From: an uncultured Clostridia bacterium
GTDB lineage: Bacteria; Bacillota; Clostridia; Christensenellales; UBA1242
Direction: 5' to 3'
Assembly: GCA_947591785.1 (NCBI GenBank)
Contig: CANQDK010000010.1
Location: 1-40,697 of the forward strand
DNA: 40,697 nucleotides
The position numbers and the translations under genes were made by a program. Within the stretch, counting starts at the first letter, position 1; every line of letters starts with the position of its first letter. Positions 32,730-40,697 of the stretch are shown here, piece after piece. The notes beneath the pieces were generated by a model that searched no databases, was not told where the DNA came from, and saw only the letters and a program-made list of their open reading frames with translations.

Positions 32730-33368
32730 TCAAACTTCAAAAACTTGCAAGATGTCAGGTATAATAAAGTTTATATTTTGTTGTTGCAAATAATTTTCTA
32801 CTTGCTCTTTGGTGTATAACATTTTACCTTCATCTTGATGAGCAACAATCAAAAGTTTTGCACCAACTTCATTGAATGTTGCTGTGGCACCCCACAAATT
32901 CATTGATGCATCAAAAGCAGTAATGTTTGCAAACATAATGTCTGCTTTATAGTCATTCTTAAATCGAATGGTGTCACTTGTGACATAGAGTCTTGTTTTT
33001 CCATCATCTATGATAAAGCCAACATTTTCTTTAATTTCTCCCGCTGGCATCATATAGCCATGCACAGCCTTTACAACTTCAATTTTAACTTTCCCCAAAT
33101 TAAAGCTATCCCCTGCTTTAACCAAGTGAATTTTAAGTTCAGGTTTAGCTTTTTGAACTTCTTTTGTGCTGTATATTGGTGCAGAAAAATTTTGTAGAAC
33201 ATCACTATTAAAATGATCTCCATGTCTATGCGTAACAAGAATTGCTGTTGCATTTTTCCAATAATCTATAAATTTTTCCTCGAACTTTGTTTTGCCTGGA
33301 TCAACCAATATTTTCTGTCCTTGAGTTTCGATTAAAATACAACTTTGCGGAAATTTTGTAATTTTCAT
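32730..33368 (-). CDS. metallo-beta-lactamase-fold hydrolase
   Basis: A 212-residue protein like the UPF0173 or UlaG-type MBL group. The metal motif THRHGDH (about 46-52), a later HG in KAVHGYMM, a DT pair in YVTSDTIRF and a final His in IVAHQDEG are in the right order. The reaction is unknown. AAGGAGAG precedes the ATG. An extended -10 TGTTATAAT at 33389-33394 is the likely promoter. Confidence 0.85.
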   Translation of the reverse strand: MKITKFPQSCILIETQGQKILVDPGKTKFEEKFIDYWKNATAILVTHRHGDHFNSDVLQNFSAPIYSTKEVQKAKPELKIHLVKAGDSFNLGKVKIEVVKAVHGYMMPAGEIKENVGFIIDDGKTRLYVTSDTIRFKNDYKADIMFANITAFDASMNLWGATATFNEVGAKLLIVAHQDEGKMLYTKEQVENYLQQQNINFIIPDILQVFEV

Positions 33369-33740
33369 AATTTCTCTCCTTTGAAAGCATTATAACATAA
33401 TTTCAGCAATTTTGTATAATAATTAACCTAATTACAATTAAATTTATTTTGATTCTATTTCTATAAAATTCATATTCTAGTTGATAATTTATTTTTTAAC
33501 TTATGTTTATTTTCAATTTGATATTTTAATTTTTTAACATATATTTAATTTCAATTTGAAAATTTATTAAAATATTATTTGTTTTTATATCGTTTGGAAT
33601 TTATATTTAATTTAAAGATATTTAAAATTTAATTTTAAAAACTTTTGTCTAATCGAAATAGAATCTCGAATCCTTGTCCAACTTTTAAAGGAAACAATAG
33701 GAAAAAAGAAAAATAAAAATCGGACAAATTTAACACTTTC
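33369..33740. other. AT-rich intergenic region
   Basis: It contains the metallo-hydrolase promoter (-10 at 33389-33394). Loosely repeated stretches of the form TTTAATTTCAATTTGA lie around 33510-33560. A slightly less AT-rich patch lies at 33650-33700. I see no gene or clear terminator for aspartokinase. Confidence 0.5.
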
Positions 33741-34682
33741 TCAGTGACTAAGTTTATTTATTCTTATTATTTCTCTTTCAATTTCTTCTTTAAATTTATA
33801 ATCCAAAATAATTGAAATTGTTTGGTTTTTTATTAAAATTTCGTAAAATTTTATCTTTTTTAATAAAAATTTTATAGTTTTTAACAATTTTTCATTATTT
33901 TTATTAAAAACAATGTCAATTTTACATATATCTCTTTTGACATTTATTCCAACAAATGGCGTTGGTGTTTTGGTTAAAGCTGTTCCTTTAAGTTTTGGTT
34001 TTTCACTTGATTTACAAATCACTTTAACTTCAAATTTTTTAGCAATATCAACACTTGTATTACACAACACTTTTGCTCCTGTTTCAGCGTATTTTAAAGC
34101 GGTTTCATAATCAACTTTGTTATATTTTTTAAACTTATTTGAACGAGGATCGCCTGCATAAATTCCATTAAAGTCAGAATAAATTTCAACTGGACAATCA
34201 AACACTGCACCAAGTGCAACAGCGGTTGTGTCAGAACCACCTCTCCCAAGCGTGATTATGTCATCATTAGAATTTTGTGCTTGAAATCCTGCAACAACAA
34301 CACAATCAAATGTTTTCATTTTAGTTTCAATTGCTTCTTTATCAATGCTCTTTATAATGCCATCTCCAAAATTTCCTTCTGCCAAAATTTTTGCCTGCCA
34401 CCCAAGCATACTGCATGCCTTAACACCAATTGAGCAAAGTTTAATTGCAAGCAAACTTGCACTTATTGTTTCGCCACAGGACAAAAATGTGTCTAATTCT
34501 CTCGTTGAAGGATTTTGAGAATATTCTTTTGCAATTTCAATAATTTTATCTGTTGTGTCTGCCATTGCCGAAACCACAACAATAATTTTTTCATTTTTAC
34601 ATCTTGATTTTATGTAATTTGCAATTTTGCATATTTTTTCTTTATTTCCTAAACTTTTACCACCAAATTTAAAAACTATCAT
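33741..34682 (-). CDS. lysC: aspartate kinase, short C terminus
   Basis: A 313-residue enzyme that phosphorylates aspartate, the first step to lysine, threonine, methionine and diaminopimelate. Motifs are FKFGGKSLGN (usually KFGGTS), SCGETISASLL, ITLGRGGSDTTAVALG and YSDFNGIYAGDPR. Typical monofunctional enzymes have 400 or more residues with two ACT domains. Here only about 75 residues follow the kinase domain, enough for one weak ACT-like unit, so feedback control may be reduced or altered. It is divergent from asd-dapA. AGGTGA precedes the ATG. Confidence 0.9.
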   Translation of the reverse strand: MIVFKFGGKSLGNKEKICKIANYIKSRCKNEKIIVVVSAMADTTDKIIEIAKEYSQNPSTRELDTFLSCGETISASLLAIKLCSIGVKACSMLGWQAKILAEGNFGDGIIKSIDKEAIETKMKTFDCVVVAGFQAQNSNDDIITLGRGGSDTTAVALGAVFDCPVEIYSDFNGIYAGDPRSNKFKKYNKVDYETALKYAETGAKVLCNTSVDIAKKFEVKVICKSSEKPKLKGTALTKTPTPFVGINVKRDICKIDIVFNKNNEKLLKTIKFLLKKIKFYEILIKNQTISIILDYKFKEEIEREIIRINKLSH

Positions 34683-34770
34683 AAAATTTCACCTAATATT
34701 AAAATATGAAATTTGAATTTTATGTGTAAACATTCTCACAATTTTTAAAGAAGAGAAATAAATAAATATC

Positions 34771-35754
34771 ATGAGAAAAAATTTAGAGATTGCAGTTGTT
34801 GGTGCCTCAGGGCTTGTTGGACAAAAGATTTTAGAAGTTCTTTTTGAAAGAAAAATTGATGCAAATCTGCACCTTTATGCATCCGAAAGAGAAAAAACAA
34901 TTGAAATAAATGGAAATAAATATTTTGTCAAAGATATCAATAAAATAGATTTTTCACAAATAAAACTTGACTATGCTTTCTTTGCTGTTGATGCGGAAAT
35001 AGCAAAAAAATTTGTTCCCCTTTTTGTAAAAAACAATATTACTGTCATAGACAACTCAAATGCATTTAGAAGAGAAAACAATGTTCCACTGGTTGTTCCG
35101 CAGGTTAATTCTCATGTCTTGAAACCCTCCTGCAAACTAATTTCAAATCCAAATTGTTCAACAATTCAACTTGTTACGGCACTAAAACCGCTTGATGAAA
35201 AGTTTAAAATAAAGCGTGTTGTTGCTTCAACATATCAAGCAGTTTCAGGTGCTGGAAAAAATGCAATTCAAGATTTATTAAACAACACACAAACAAAATT
35301 TGAATATCCAATTCAAAACAATTTAATCCCCCAAATTGATATTTTTCTTCCAAATAGATACACAAAAGAAGAAGATAAATTGATTTTTGAGAGCAAAAAA
35401 ATTCTTGAATTACCAAACTTAAAAATAACAGCAACAGCAGTGAGAGTTCCTGTCTTAAATTGCCACAGCGAAAGTGTGAATGTTGAATTTGAAAAAAAAA
35501 CAAATATTGAAGAAATTTTTTCAACTCTTAAAAACGCAAAAAATATTATTGTTCAAGATGATATTGAAAACAAACTATATCCAATGCCAATTTTAGCAAA
35601 CGAAAGAGATGAAGTTTTTGTTGGAAGAATTAGAGAAGATGAAAGCAGAGAAAATTGCTTTAACTTCTGGATTGTAGCAGATAATTTGCGTCGTGGTGCA
35701 GCATCAAATGCGGTAGATATTTTTGAAGCAATGGAGAAAATTTATGAAGAATAA
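34771..35754 (+). CDS. asd: aspartate-semialdehyde dehydrogenase
   Basis: A 327-residue enzyme that reduces aspartyl phosphate to aspartate semialdehyde with NADPH. Present are the N-terminal cofactor motif VVGASGLVGQKILEVL, the catalytic Cys in SNPNCSTIQLV (about 132), the GAGKNAIQDL loop and a His near NCHSESVNVEF. It is divergent from aspartokinase and overlaps dapA by 11 bases. No strong ribosome site is seen; a weak AGAAGAG lies about 14 bases before the ATG. Confidence 0.95.
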   Translation: MRKNLEIAVVGASGLVGQKILEVLFERKIDANLHLYASEREKTIEINGNKYFVKDINKIDFSQIKLDYAFFAVDAEIAKKFVPLFVKNNITVIDNSNAFRRENNVPLVVPQVNSHVLKPSCKLISNPNCSTIQLVTALKPLDEKFKIKRVVASTYQAVSGAGKNAIQDLLNNTQTKFEYPIQNNLIPQIDIFLPNRYTKEEDKLIFESKKILELPNLKITATAVRVPVLNCHSESVNVEFEKKTNIEEIFSTLKNAKNIIVQDDIENKLYPMPILANERDEVFVGRIREDESRENCFNFWIVADNLRRGAASNAVDIFEAMEKIYEE

Positions 35755-36619
35755 GATTTTTGAAGGAACATGTACAGCAATGGTGACTCCTTTTAAAAAA
35801 AATAAAGAAATTGATTATAAAAGTGCAGAAAAACTCATTAAAAATCAACTTGAAAACAATGTAAATGCAATTTTGATACTTGGCTCAACAGGAGAAGGTT
35901 TTTCATTGTCCCCACAAGAGAAACAAAAATACATTTCATTTGTCCGTTCAATACTTCCAAACTCGTGCAAACTCCTTGTTGGTGCGGGTTCAAATAACTA
36001 TGAAGAAACAATTAATCAAATTAATGATGCTGAAAGAAATGGTGTTGATGGTTGTTTGGTTCAAACTCCATATTTTTGCAAATGCTCTCAAAACGGAATA
36101 ATAAATCACTTTAGAGAAATTTGCAAAAAAACATCTCTTCCAATAATTGTTTACAACATTCCATCAAGAGCAGGGAACAACATAAAACCACAAACCATGT
36201 TAGAATTACTAAAATTTGACAACATAGTGGGTTTAAAAGAGGCAAACAGCGAACTTAATCACATTTTACAAATGACAAATGCAATAGATGGTAAAATCGC
36301 TTTTTATTGTGGAAATGACAATTTGTATCAATTATTTTTAAGTCTTGGTTGCAGTGGAACAATAAGTGTCACAAGCAATGTTTTTCCATCAGAAATTGCA
36401 GAAATGTGGAATATAAAAGAAAACAGCCTTTCCATTCATAACAAACTTTTTAATTTTAATAATCTAATGTTTTGTGAACCAAATCCAATTCCTGTTAAAT
36501 TTATATTAAGCAAATTAAATTTAATAGAAAATGAATTAAGAAATCCACTAACAAGACTTGAAAAAAAACATGAAAAAGAAATAATAAATGAGCTTAAAAA
36601 CTTAAAAATAATTGAATAA
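35744..36619 (+). CDS. dapA: 4-hydroxy-tetrahydrodipicolinate synthase
   Basis: A 291-residue TIM-barrel lyase that joins pyruvate and aspartate semialdehyde, the first committed step to diaminopimelate and lysine. Key residues are the Tyr in PIIVYNIPSRAG and the Schiff-base Lys in NIVGLKEAN (about 160); GSTGEG near the N terminus binds substrate. I start it at the ATG 35744, with GGAG about 8 bases upstream inside asd; the longer frame has no support. It is coupled to asd. Confidence 0.95.
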   Translation: MKNKIFEGTCTAMVTPFKKNKEIDYKSAEKLIKNQLENNVNAILILGSTGEGFSLSPQEKQKYISFVRSILPNSCKLLVGAGSNNYEETINQINDAERNGVDGCLVQTPYFCKCSQNGIINHFREICKKTSLPIIVYNIPSRAGNNIKPQTMLELLKFDNIVGLKEANSELNHILQMTNAIDGKIAFYCGNDNLYQLFLSLGCSGTISVTSNVFPSEIAEMWNIKENSLSIHNKLFNFNNLMFCEPNPIPVKFILSKLNLIENELRNPLTRLEKKHEKEIINELKNLKIIE

Positions 36620-36783
36620 ATTTGAATTTTTACCTTAAAATTTCTGTTTTTTTATATTTTTTAAACTTTCAAATAAATTTTTCAAACAATTTCAAATTAT
36701 AGAATCAAACAAGTCATGAAGAATTAAAACAGAATAAAAAAATATTTTTTCTATTAATTAAAAAATTATCATAACAAAAATAT

Positions 36784-36812
36784 TTGAAAATTTTAATTAT
36801 ATTTGATAAAAT
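36784..36812 (+). promoter_or_regulatory. promoter of the YwaF-like gene
   Basis: TTGAAA (36784-36789), 17 bases, TAAAAT (36807-36812), with an extended TG. AGGAG lies before the ATG at 36852. Confidence 0.6.
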
Positions 36813-36851
36813 TAATATGACAAAAACATTTTTTGATTTAGGAGAAAATTC

Positions 36852-37625
36852 ATGACTTTTTTGGATTGGCTTTACAGCACCTATCCCAACCCAAGCAAAA
36901 ATGGCCGATGGGGTTGGCTACATATTACAGTTCTTGCTTGTTGCATTGTGCTTATAGTGACACTTTCGTTAATTTTTTTTAAAAAGTCAAATAAAGCAAA
37001 AAGAATTGTTATATGGGTTCTTGTTTCAATCATAATGGCTTTTGAAATTGTTAGGAGAGTCGTATATTTGTGTAACACAACAGACTATAGCTGGCAGCAC
37101 ACTCTCTACACTCTTTTGCCAAGGCCTTGGTGTGCAATTTCTTGTTGGACTTTGTTTATATCAGCAATAGTCAATAAGGAATGGTTTTATAATTATGCAA
37201 GCCTAAGTGCACTTCTATGTTCTGTTATTTTCTTCTCCTATCCTGGAGCTGGTTTTAATAATGAATATATTTTATTTGAGAATTTATATTCAATCACATC
37301 ACATTCTCTTTTGCTAATAACATCAATATTGCTTTTGACATTTCAATTTACAAAATTTGAATATCGAACAATTTGGAAAAGTGCAATTCTATATGTAATT
37401 GCAATAGTATATGCAATAATAGAAATCTATGCACTAAAAATTGAGCCTGATCCTCTATACTTTATGCCAAACAACGATGTTATGAATGTTTTAGGAATTC
37501 CATATTCAGCATATCTTTCAATTTATATCATCTTTTCACTTGTATATTTTAATGTACCATATCTTATTCAAGATGGTAAAAACATTTTTAGAAAACGAAC
37601 CTATAAAATTAAAAATATAAAATAA
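36852..37625 (+). CDS. YwaF/TMEM164-like membrane protein
   Basis: A 257-residue protein with about six to seven membrane helices. The pattern of an early Trp-rich loop, an Arg/Glu pair in the second helix (FEIVRRVVY), LPRPWCAISCW before the third helix, a middle PGAGFNN and a late PYSAY resembles the YwaF (TIGR02206) family. The bacterial function is unknown. It is a single gene with its own promoter. Confidence 0.65.
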   Translation: MTFLDWLYSTYPNPSKNGRWGWLHITVLACCIVLIVTLSLIFFKKSNKAKRIVIWVLVSIIMAFEIVRRVVYLCNTTDYSWQHTLYTLLPRPWCAISCWTLFISAIVNKEWFYNYASLSALLCSVIFFSYPGAGFNNEYILFENLYSITSHSLLLITSILLLTFQFTKFEYRTIWKSAILYVIAIVYAIIEIYALKIEPDPLYFMPNNDVMNVLGIPYSAYLSIYIIFSLVYFNVPYLIQDGKNIFRKRTYKIKNIK

Positions 37626-37868
37626 AGTTAAGTATTATTTTATCGGTAAAAATCAAATAAAAATAAATTAGTTAAAAAACAATTTAATTAATTAAAATAA
37701 ATAATAATTAAAAATTTAATTAAAAAATAATATAGAAGAAATAATTTAAATGAATGATTGATTAGATAAAATAAAATTAAAAAATAACAAAAATAAAAAA
37801 TTGAATTAAAAGTAAAGTTAAACACTAATAAATATAAAATTAAATAAAAATTTTGATAAAAATAAGAA
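37626..37868. other. A-rich intergenic region between convergent genes
   Basis: Almost pure A/T with runs like AATTAAAAAATAA. I see nothing here apart from the terminator at its right end. Confidence 0.5.
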
Positions 37869-37894
37869 AAAAGAGTAAAATTACTCTTTTTTTT
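37869..37894. terminator. bidirectional terminator
   Basis: AAAAGAGTAA (37869-37878) pairs with TTACTCTTTT (37881-37890), and A/T runs lie on both sides. It serves the hydrogenase fusion gene on the minus strand and possibly the YwaF-like gene. Confidence 0.8.
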
Positions 37895-37938
37895 GATATT
37901 TTAATCTATTATTTTATAAATAAAATTTAAAACTTACA

Positions 37939-39996
37939 TCAATAATTTTCACTTTTTAATTCAAAAAATGATTGTGCATACCCACACACTTCGCAAGTTT
38001 CTGGAGCTTTTGTTCCAACAACAATATGTCCACAATTTTTACATTCCCAAATTTTAACTTCACTTTTCTCAAAAACAGCCTTTTCATTAATGTTTTCAAG
38101 AAGTTTTCTATATCTTTCTTCATGTGATTTTTCAATTTCTGCAACTGCACGGAATTTCTTTGCAAGTGCAAAAAAACCTTCTTTTTCAGCCGTTTTTGCA
38201 AAATTTTCATACATATCAGTCCACTCGTGATTCTCACCTTCCGAAGCTGAAAGTAAATTTTCTGCAGTGTTTCCAATTCCATTCAATTCTCTAAACCAAA
38301 TTTTTGCATGCTCACATTCATTTTCTGCAGTCTTTAAAAACAAATCTGCAATTTGTTCAAAGCCTTCACTTCTGGCAACATTTGCAAAATATGTATATTT
38401 ATTTCTTGCTTGACTCTCTCCCGCAAACGCTTTCTGCAAATTCTGTTCAGTTTCAGTTCCAACATAAGCATTTGTCTTTTTATGCTCTCTAACAACAATT
38501 CTCTCTCCAATTTTTTCAAGCATTTCCTCGCCAACACGACATCTTGGACAAATTGCTTCTTGTCCTTCTTCAATTTCAAAAATTTCACCGCAAACTTTAC
38601 AGCGGAACTTTATCAATTTGACTTGCACACTTCCACCATTCAAATCACTGCTTCTATCGTAAAACATAGTATGAAGCATTGCCTCTGCCAATTTACTTCC
38701 TGGTTTTCCTAAATAATTTTTATATAACTCCAATATTTCCTCATTCTCGTGTGCAGAGCGTGTTTTGAGAAGTTTGTCACGTTTATAAAGGGACTCAATA
38801 CGTTTCTCTTGGAAAACTTTTTCTTGCCCAATATGTTTTGGCTGTCCGCCACCACCAATACACCCACCTGGGCAGGACATGATTTCAACAAAATCAAACT
38901 TCTCGCCATTTTTTATTCTGTTAAGCAAAATTCGAGCATTTGCAAGGCCATAAGCAACTGCCAATTTCAGTTCTATTCCCTTAATTTTTACTTTTGCTTC
39001 TTTAATTCCATTCAATCCACGCACATCTTTAAAATTCAACAAAAGTTCAGTTGGTTCTTTGCCAGTAAGGTAAGAATAAACAGTTCTAACAGCAGATTCC
39101 ATGACTCCACCACTATTACCAAAAATCACACCACCACCGCTTGCCTCACCCAAAAAGTTGTCATATTTGTCATTTTTAAGTTTGGAGAAATCAATACCCT
39201 TTTCTTTTGCCCACTTAGCAAGTTCAACAGTTGTAATACAAAAATCCATATCTCTCATCTGAGAAATATTGTTCACTTTTGCAGATACATTCATCTCATT
39301 TCTTTTGATTTCAAATTTTTTTGCAACACAAGGTGTCACTGCAACATTCACAATTCTTGATGGCTCAATACCCATCTTTTTTGCAAAATATGTTTTAATA
39401 ATTGGGCCTTGCATACCAATTGGACTTCGGCATGTGGAAATGTTTGGCAAAATTTCTGGATAGAAAGTTTCAGCAAACTTAATCCACGATGGACAACAAC
39501 TTGTAAATTGTGGCAAAAGTTTCGTTTTGTTTTTTATTCTTTCAATAAGTTCTGTTGCCTCTTCGCAAATTGTCAAATCTGCACTAAAATTAGTGTCAAG
39601 AACATAGTCGAATCCAAGTTTACGAAGCATAGAAATCATTTTACCTTGAACAAAACTTCCTGCAGGCATTCCAAATTCATCGCCAAGCCCAATTCTAACT
39701 GAAGGCGAAGTTGAAACAATGAAAATCTTATCCTTTTTTTTCATAAGATTTTGAATTTCATGATATTCTTCTTTACCAACAAGCGCATCCATAGGACAAA
39801 TTTTTACACATTGCCCACAATGAACACATATACTTTTATCACAAGTTTTTTGTAAGTCATAATTGTTATTTACGCTTTCAAAATTATTACAAACAACGGC
39901 ACATTGTCCGCATTTAATACATTTAGATTCAATTCTTTCAACTGAAGGATTGTCAGAATCAATAGCAACTCGGATATTTTGATTTAAATGTTTCAT
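37939..39996 (-). CDS. [FeFe] hydrogenase-rubredoxin-rubrerythrin fusion
   Basis: A 685-residue protein. Residues about 26-67 hold two [4Fe-4S] ferredoxin clusters ([23 protein letters not shown]). The H-cluster domain has TSCCPSW (165-171), TPCVAKKFE (221-229) and [14 protein letters not shown] (373-386), followed by the small-subunit segment to about 450. A four-Cys rubredoxin-like knuckle (CKVC...CPRC, about 466-486) comes next. Then a full rubrerythrin: a diiron four-helix bundle with [15 protein letters not shown] and [10 protein letters not shown] (about 515-632), and a C-terminal rubredoxin (CKNC...CEVC, about 652-671). Inferred role: electrons from H2 reduce peroxide at the diiron site. 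The HydEFG maturases are not in this window. I start at ATG 39996, with GAGGTG upstream. Confidence 0.93.
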   Translation of the reverse strand: MKHLNQNIRVAIDSDNPSVERIESKCIKCGQCAVVCNNFESVNNNYDLQKTCDKSICVHCGQCVKICPMDALVGKEEYHEIQNLMKKKDKIFIVSTSPSVRIGLGDEFGMPAGSFVQGKMISMLRKLGFDYVLDTNFSADLTICEEATELIERIKNKTKLLPQFTSCCPSWIKFAETFYPEILPNISTCRSPIGMQGPIIKTYFAKKMGIEPSRIVNVAVTPCVAKKFEIKRNEMNVSAKVNNISQMRDMDFCITTVELAKWAKEKGIDFSKLKNDKYDNFLGEASGGGVIFGNSGGVMESAVRTVYSYLTGKEPTELLLNFKDVRGLNGIKEAKVKIKGIELKLAVAYGLANARILLNRIKNGEKFDFVEIMSCPGGCIGGGGQPKHIGQEKVFQEKRIESLYKRDKLLKTRSAHENEEILELYKNYLGKPGSKLAEAMLHTMFYDRSSDLNGGSVQVKLIKFRCKVCGEIFEIEEGQEAICPRCRVGEEMLEKIGERIVVREHKKTNAYVGTETEQNLQKAFAGESQARNKYTYFANVARSEGFEQIADLFLKTAENECEHAKIWFRELNGIGNTAENLLSASEGENHEWTDMYENFAKTAEKEGFFALAKKFRAVAEIEKSHEERYRKLLENINEKAVFEKSEVKIWECKNCGHIVVGTKAPETCEVCGYAQSFFELKSENY

Positions 39997-40014
39997 AATA
40001 CACACCTCAATTCG

Positions 40015-40045
40015 ATTATATCACAACATCCTACCTTTCTGTCAA
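40015..40045 (-). promoter_or_regulatory. promoter of the hydrogenase fusion gene
   Basis: On the minus strand TTGACA (40040-40045) and TATAAT (40015-40020) are 19 bases apart, with an extended TG. The long spacer suggests activation or dependence on the extended -10. Confidence 0.55.
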
Positions 40046-40142
40046 TTAAAAGACAAAATGTTAATACAACAATTATTACTTTGAGCAAAGAAAAAGTGCG
40101 TAAATTATATAATAATTTATACTGCGAAAATTGAGCAAATTT

Positions 40143-40183
40143 TGACACAACTTTTGACACAACTTTTTTGCAAATTTGTGTCA
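40143..40183. repeat. three TGACACAA motifs, two direct and one inverted
   Basis: TGACACAA occurs at 40143-40150 and 40155-40162, and its complement TTGTGTCA at 40176-40183. They lie about 100 bases upstream of the hydrogenase promoter and downstream of the tRNA terminator. This could be an operator for a dimeric regulator. Confidence 0.5.
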
Positions 40184-40229
40184 GATTTTGGCTGTTTTTG
40201 GGGCTTTTTGCCTAAGCCAAATTTAATAC

Positions 40230-40269
40230 AAAAAAAACGCTACAAGTCTTTATTTTAGGGACTTGTAGC
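40230..40269 (-). terminator. terminator of the tRNA operon
   Basis: On the minus strand GCTACAAGTC (40269-40260) pairs perfectly with GACTTGTAGC (40248-40239), followed by eight T. Confidence 0.85.
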
Positions 40270-40272
40270 ACT

Positions 40273-40358
40273 TGGTGGGCAGGGATGGATTCGAACCATC
40301 GAAGACATAGTCGACGGATTTACAGTCCGTTGCATTTGGCCGCTCTGCAACCTACCCA
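40273..40358 (-). tRNA. tRNA-Tyr (anticodon GTA)
   Basis: An 86-base gene with encoded CCA and a long variable arm. The anticodon loop is CTGTAAA on an ACGGA/TCCGT stem, and the T-loop is TTCGAAT. It is the last gene of the tRNA group and is followed by a terminator. Confidence 0.95.
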
Positions 40359-40403
40359 TATTTTATATTCACAAGCACAAACGCTTGCCAAAGAACATTT
40401 AAT

Positions 40404-40478
40404 TGGAGCTGGCGAAAGGAATCGAACCTTCAACCTGCTGATTACAAGTCAGCTGCTCTACCATTGAGCCACGCCAGC
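40404..40478 (-). tRNA. tRNA-Thr (anticodon TGT)
   Basis: A 75-base gene with encoded CCA. The acceptor is GCTGGCG, the anticodon loop CTTGTAA, and the T-loop TTCGATT is normal, unlike the GGT isoacceptor at 29608. Confidence 0.95.
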
Positions 40479-40511
40479 AAAAGTGACTAAAACAAAGATG
40501 TTTTTTCACTT

Positions 40512-40587
40512 TGGTGCCCAAAGGTGGAATCGAACCACCGACACTGGGATTTTCAGTCCCATGCTCTACCGACTGAGCTATCTGGGC
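40512..40587 (-). tRNA. tRNA-Phe (anticodon GAA)
   Basis: A 76-base gene with encoded CCA. The acceptor is GCCCAGA, the anticodon loop CTGAAAA on a GGGA/TCCC stem, and the T-loop TTCGATT. Confidence 0.95.
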
Positions 40588-40621
40588 ATTTTAATCCATT
40601 TCTAAAATTAAAATGGATTTA

Positions 40622-40697
40622 TGGCGACTCGGATGGGGCTCGAACCCACGACCTCCAGCGTGACAGGCTGGCGTTCTAACCAACTGAACTACCGAGC
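40622..40697 (-). tRNA. tRNA-Asp (anticodon GTC), 5' base cut by the window edge
   Basis: The anticodon loop CTGTCAC sits on a CCAGC/GCTGG stem. The T-loop is TTCGAGC and CCA is encoded. The acceptor stem needs one more 5' base beyond 40697 to complete seven pairs. It is the first visible gene of the Asp-Phe-Thr-Tyr group. Confidence 0.93.

Noticed and set aside
38749..39360. 203-residue plus-strand frame opposite the hydrogenase
   Set aside because: It is antisense to the conserved H-cluster region, has no ribosome site and has shadow-like composition.
1..40697. CRISPR arrays, insertion sequences, prophage or integrative elements
   Set aside because: No regularly spaced repeats, transposase, integrase or phage genes are visible; tRNA ends show no duplicated attachment sites.

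Overview
The window looks like a chromosome segment of an AT-rich, anaerobic Bacillota (Clostridia-like, probably uncultured). The clues are A/T-rich intergenic DNA, strong AGGAG ribosome sites, sigma-A type promoters, the order secG-rnr-smpB-ssrA, CCA-encoding tRNA genes, an [FeFe] hydrogenase and a rubrerythrin module. I saw no phage, transposase, integrase, CRISPR array or rRNA. Most genes are housekeeping and most lie on the minus strand.

Layout. 1-1390: two HD-domain phosphohydrolase genes behind tRNA-Pro(CGG); the distal one is split by a frameshift in a run of nine G. 1458-3350: a double-length cytidylate kinase with two complete kinase domains, a small plus-strand transcription unit and tRNA-Gly(GCC). 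3349-4056: an unknown gene whose promoter predicts a leaderless mRNA. 4094-14557, all minus: rmuC, a membrane-anchored DUF4097-like protein, a short alaS, a small membrane protein, a U32 protein, pnuC, tsaD and prfB with its programmed +1 frameshift. 14776-18823: a P-type Ca2+-ATPase overlapping an MFS-like permease. 19026-19138: an unassigned structured small RNA with its own promoter and terminator. 19273-24319: a membrane-anchored coiled-coil protein, tmRNA, smpB, rnr, secG and a small membrane protein.

24685-29279: pyruvate kinase, a stomatin/QmcA-NfeD pair and a second unknown leaderless gene. 29402-30511: a promoter, a decayed tRNA-like stretch, tRNA-Thr(GGT) with an odd T-loop, and a methyltransferase. 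30656-33368: ADP-ribosylglycohydrolase, SDR, nucleoside deaminase and a metallo-beta-lactamase-fold hydrolase. 33741-36619: the aspartate/diaminopimelate pathway, with a short aspartokinase divergent from asd-dapA. 36852-37625: a YwaF-like membrane protein. 37939-39996: one polypeptide joining an [FeFe] hydrogenase to rubredoxin-like and rubrerythrin modules. 40273-40697: tRNAs Tyr, Thr, Phe and Asp.

How they connect. alaS makes the enzyme expected to charge tmRNA, whose acceptor stem keeps the G3-U70 alanine signal. SmpB and RNase R serve the same trans-translation pathway. prfB, tsaD and the tRNAs are further translation genes. asd and dapA feed diaminopimelate/lysine synthesis. The hydrogenase-rubrerythrin fusion could couple H2 oxidation to peroxide reduction. 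The best leads for something new are that fusion, the small RNA at 19026-19138, the tandem cytidylate kinase, the small unit at 2905-3030 and the group of leaderless or near-leaderless promoters. All calls come from reading the sequence; no database search was run.
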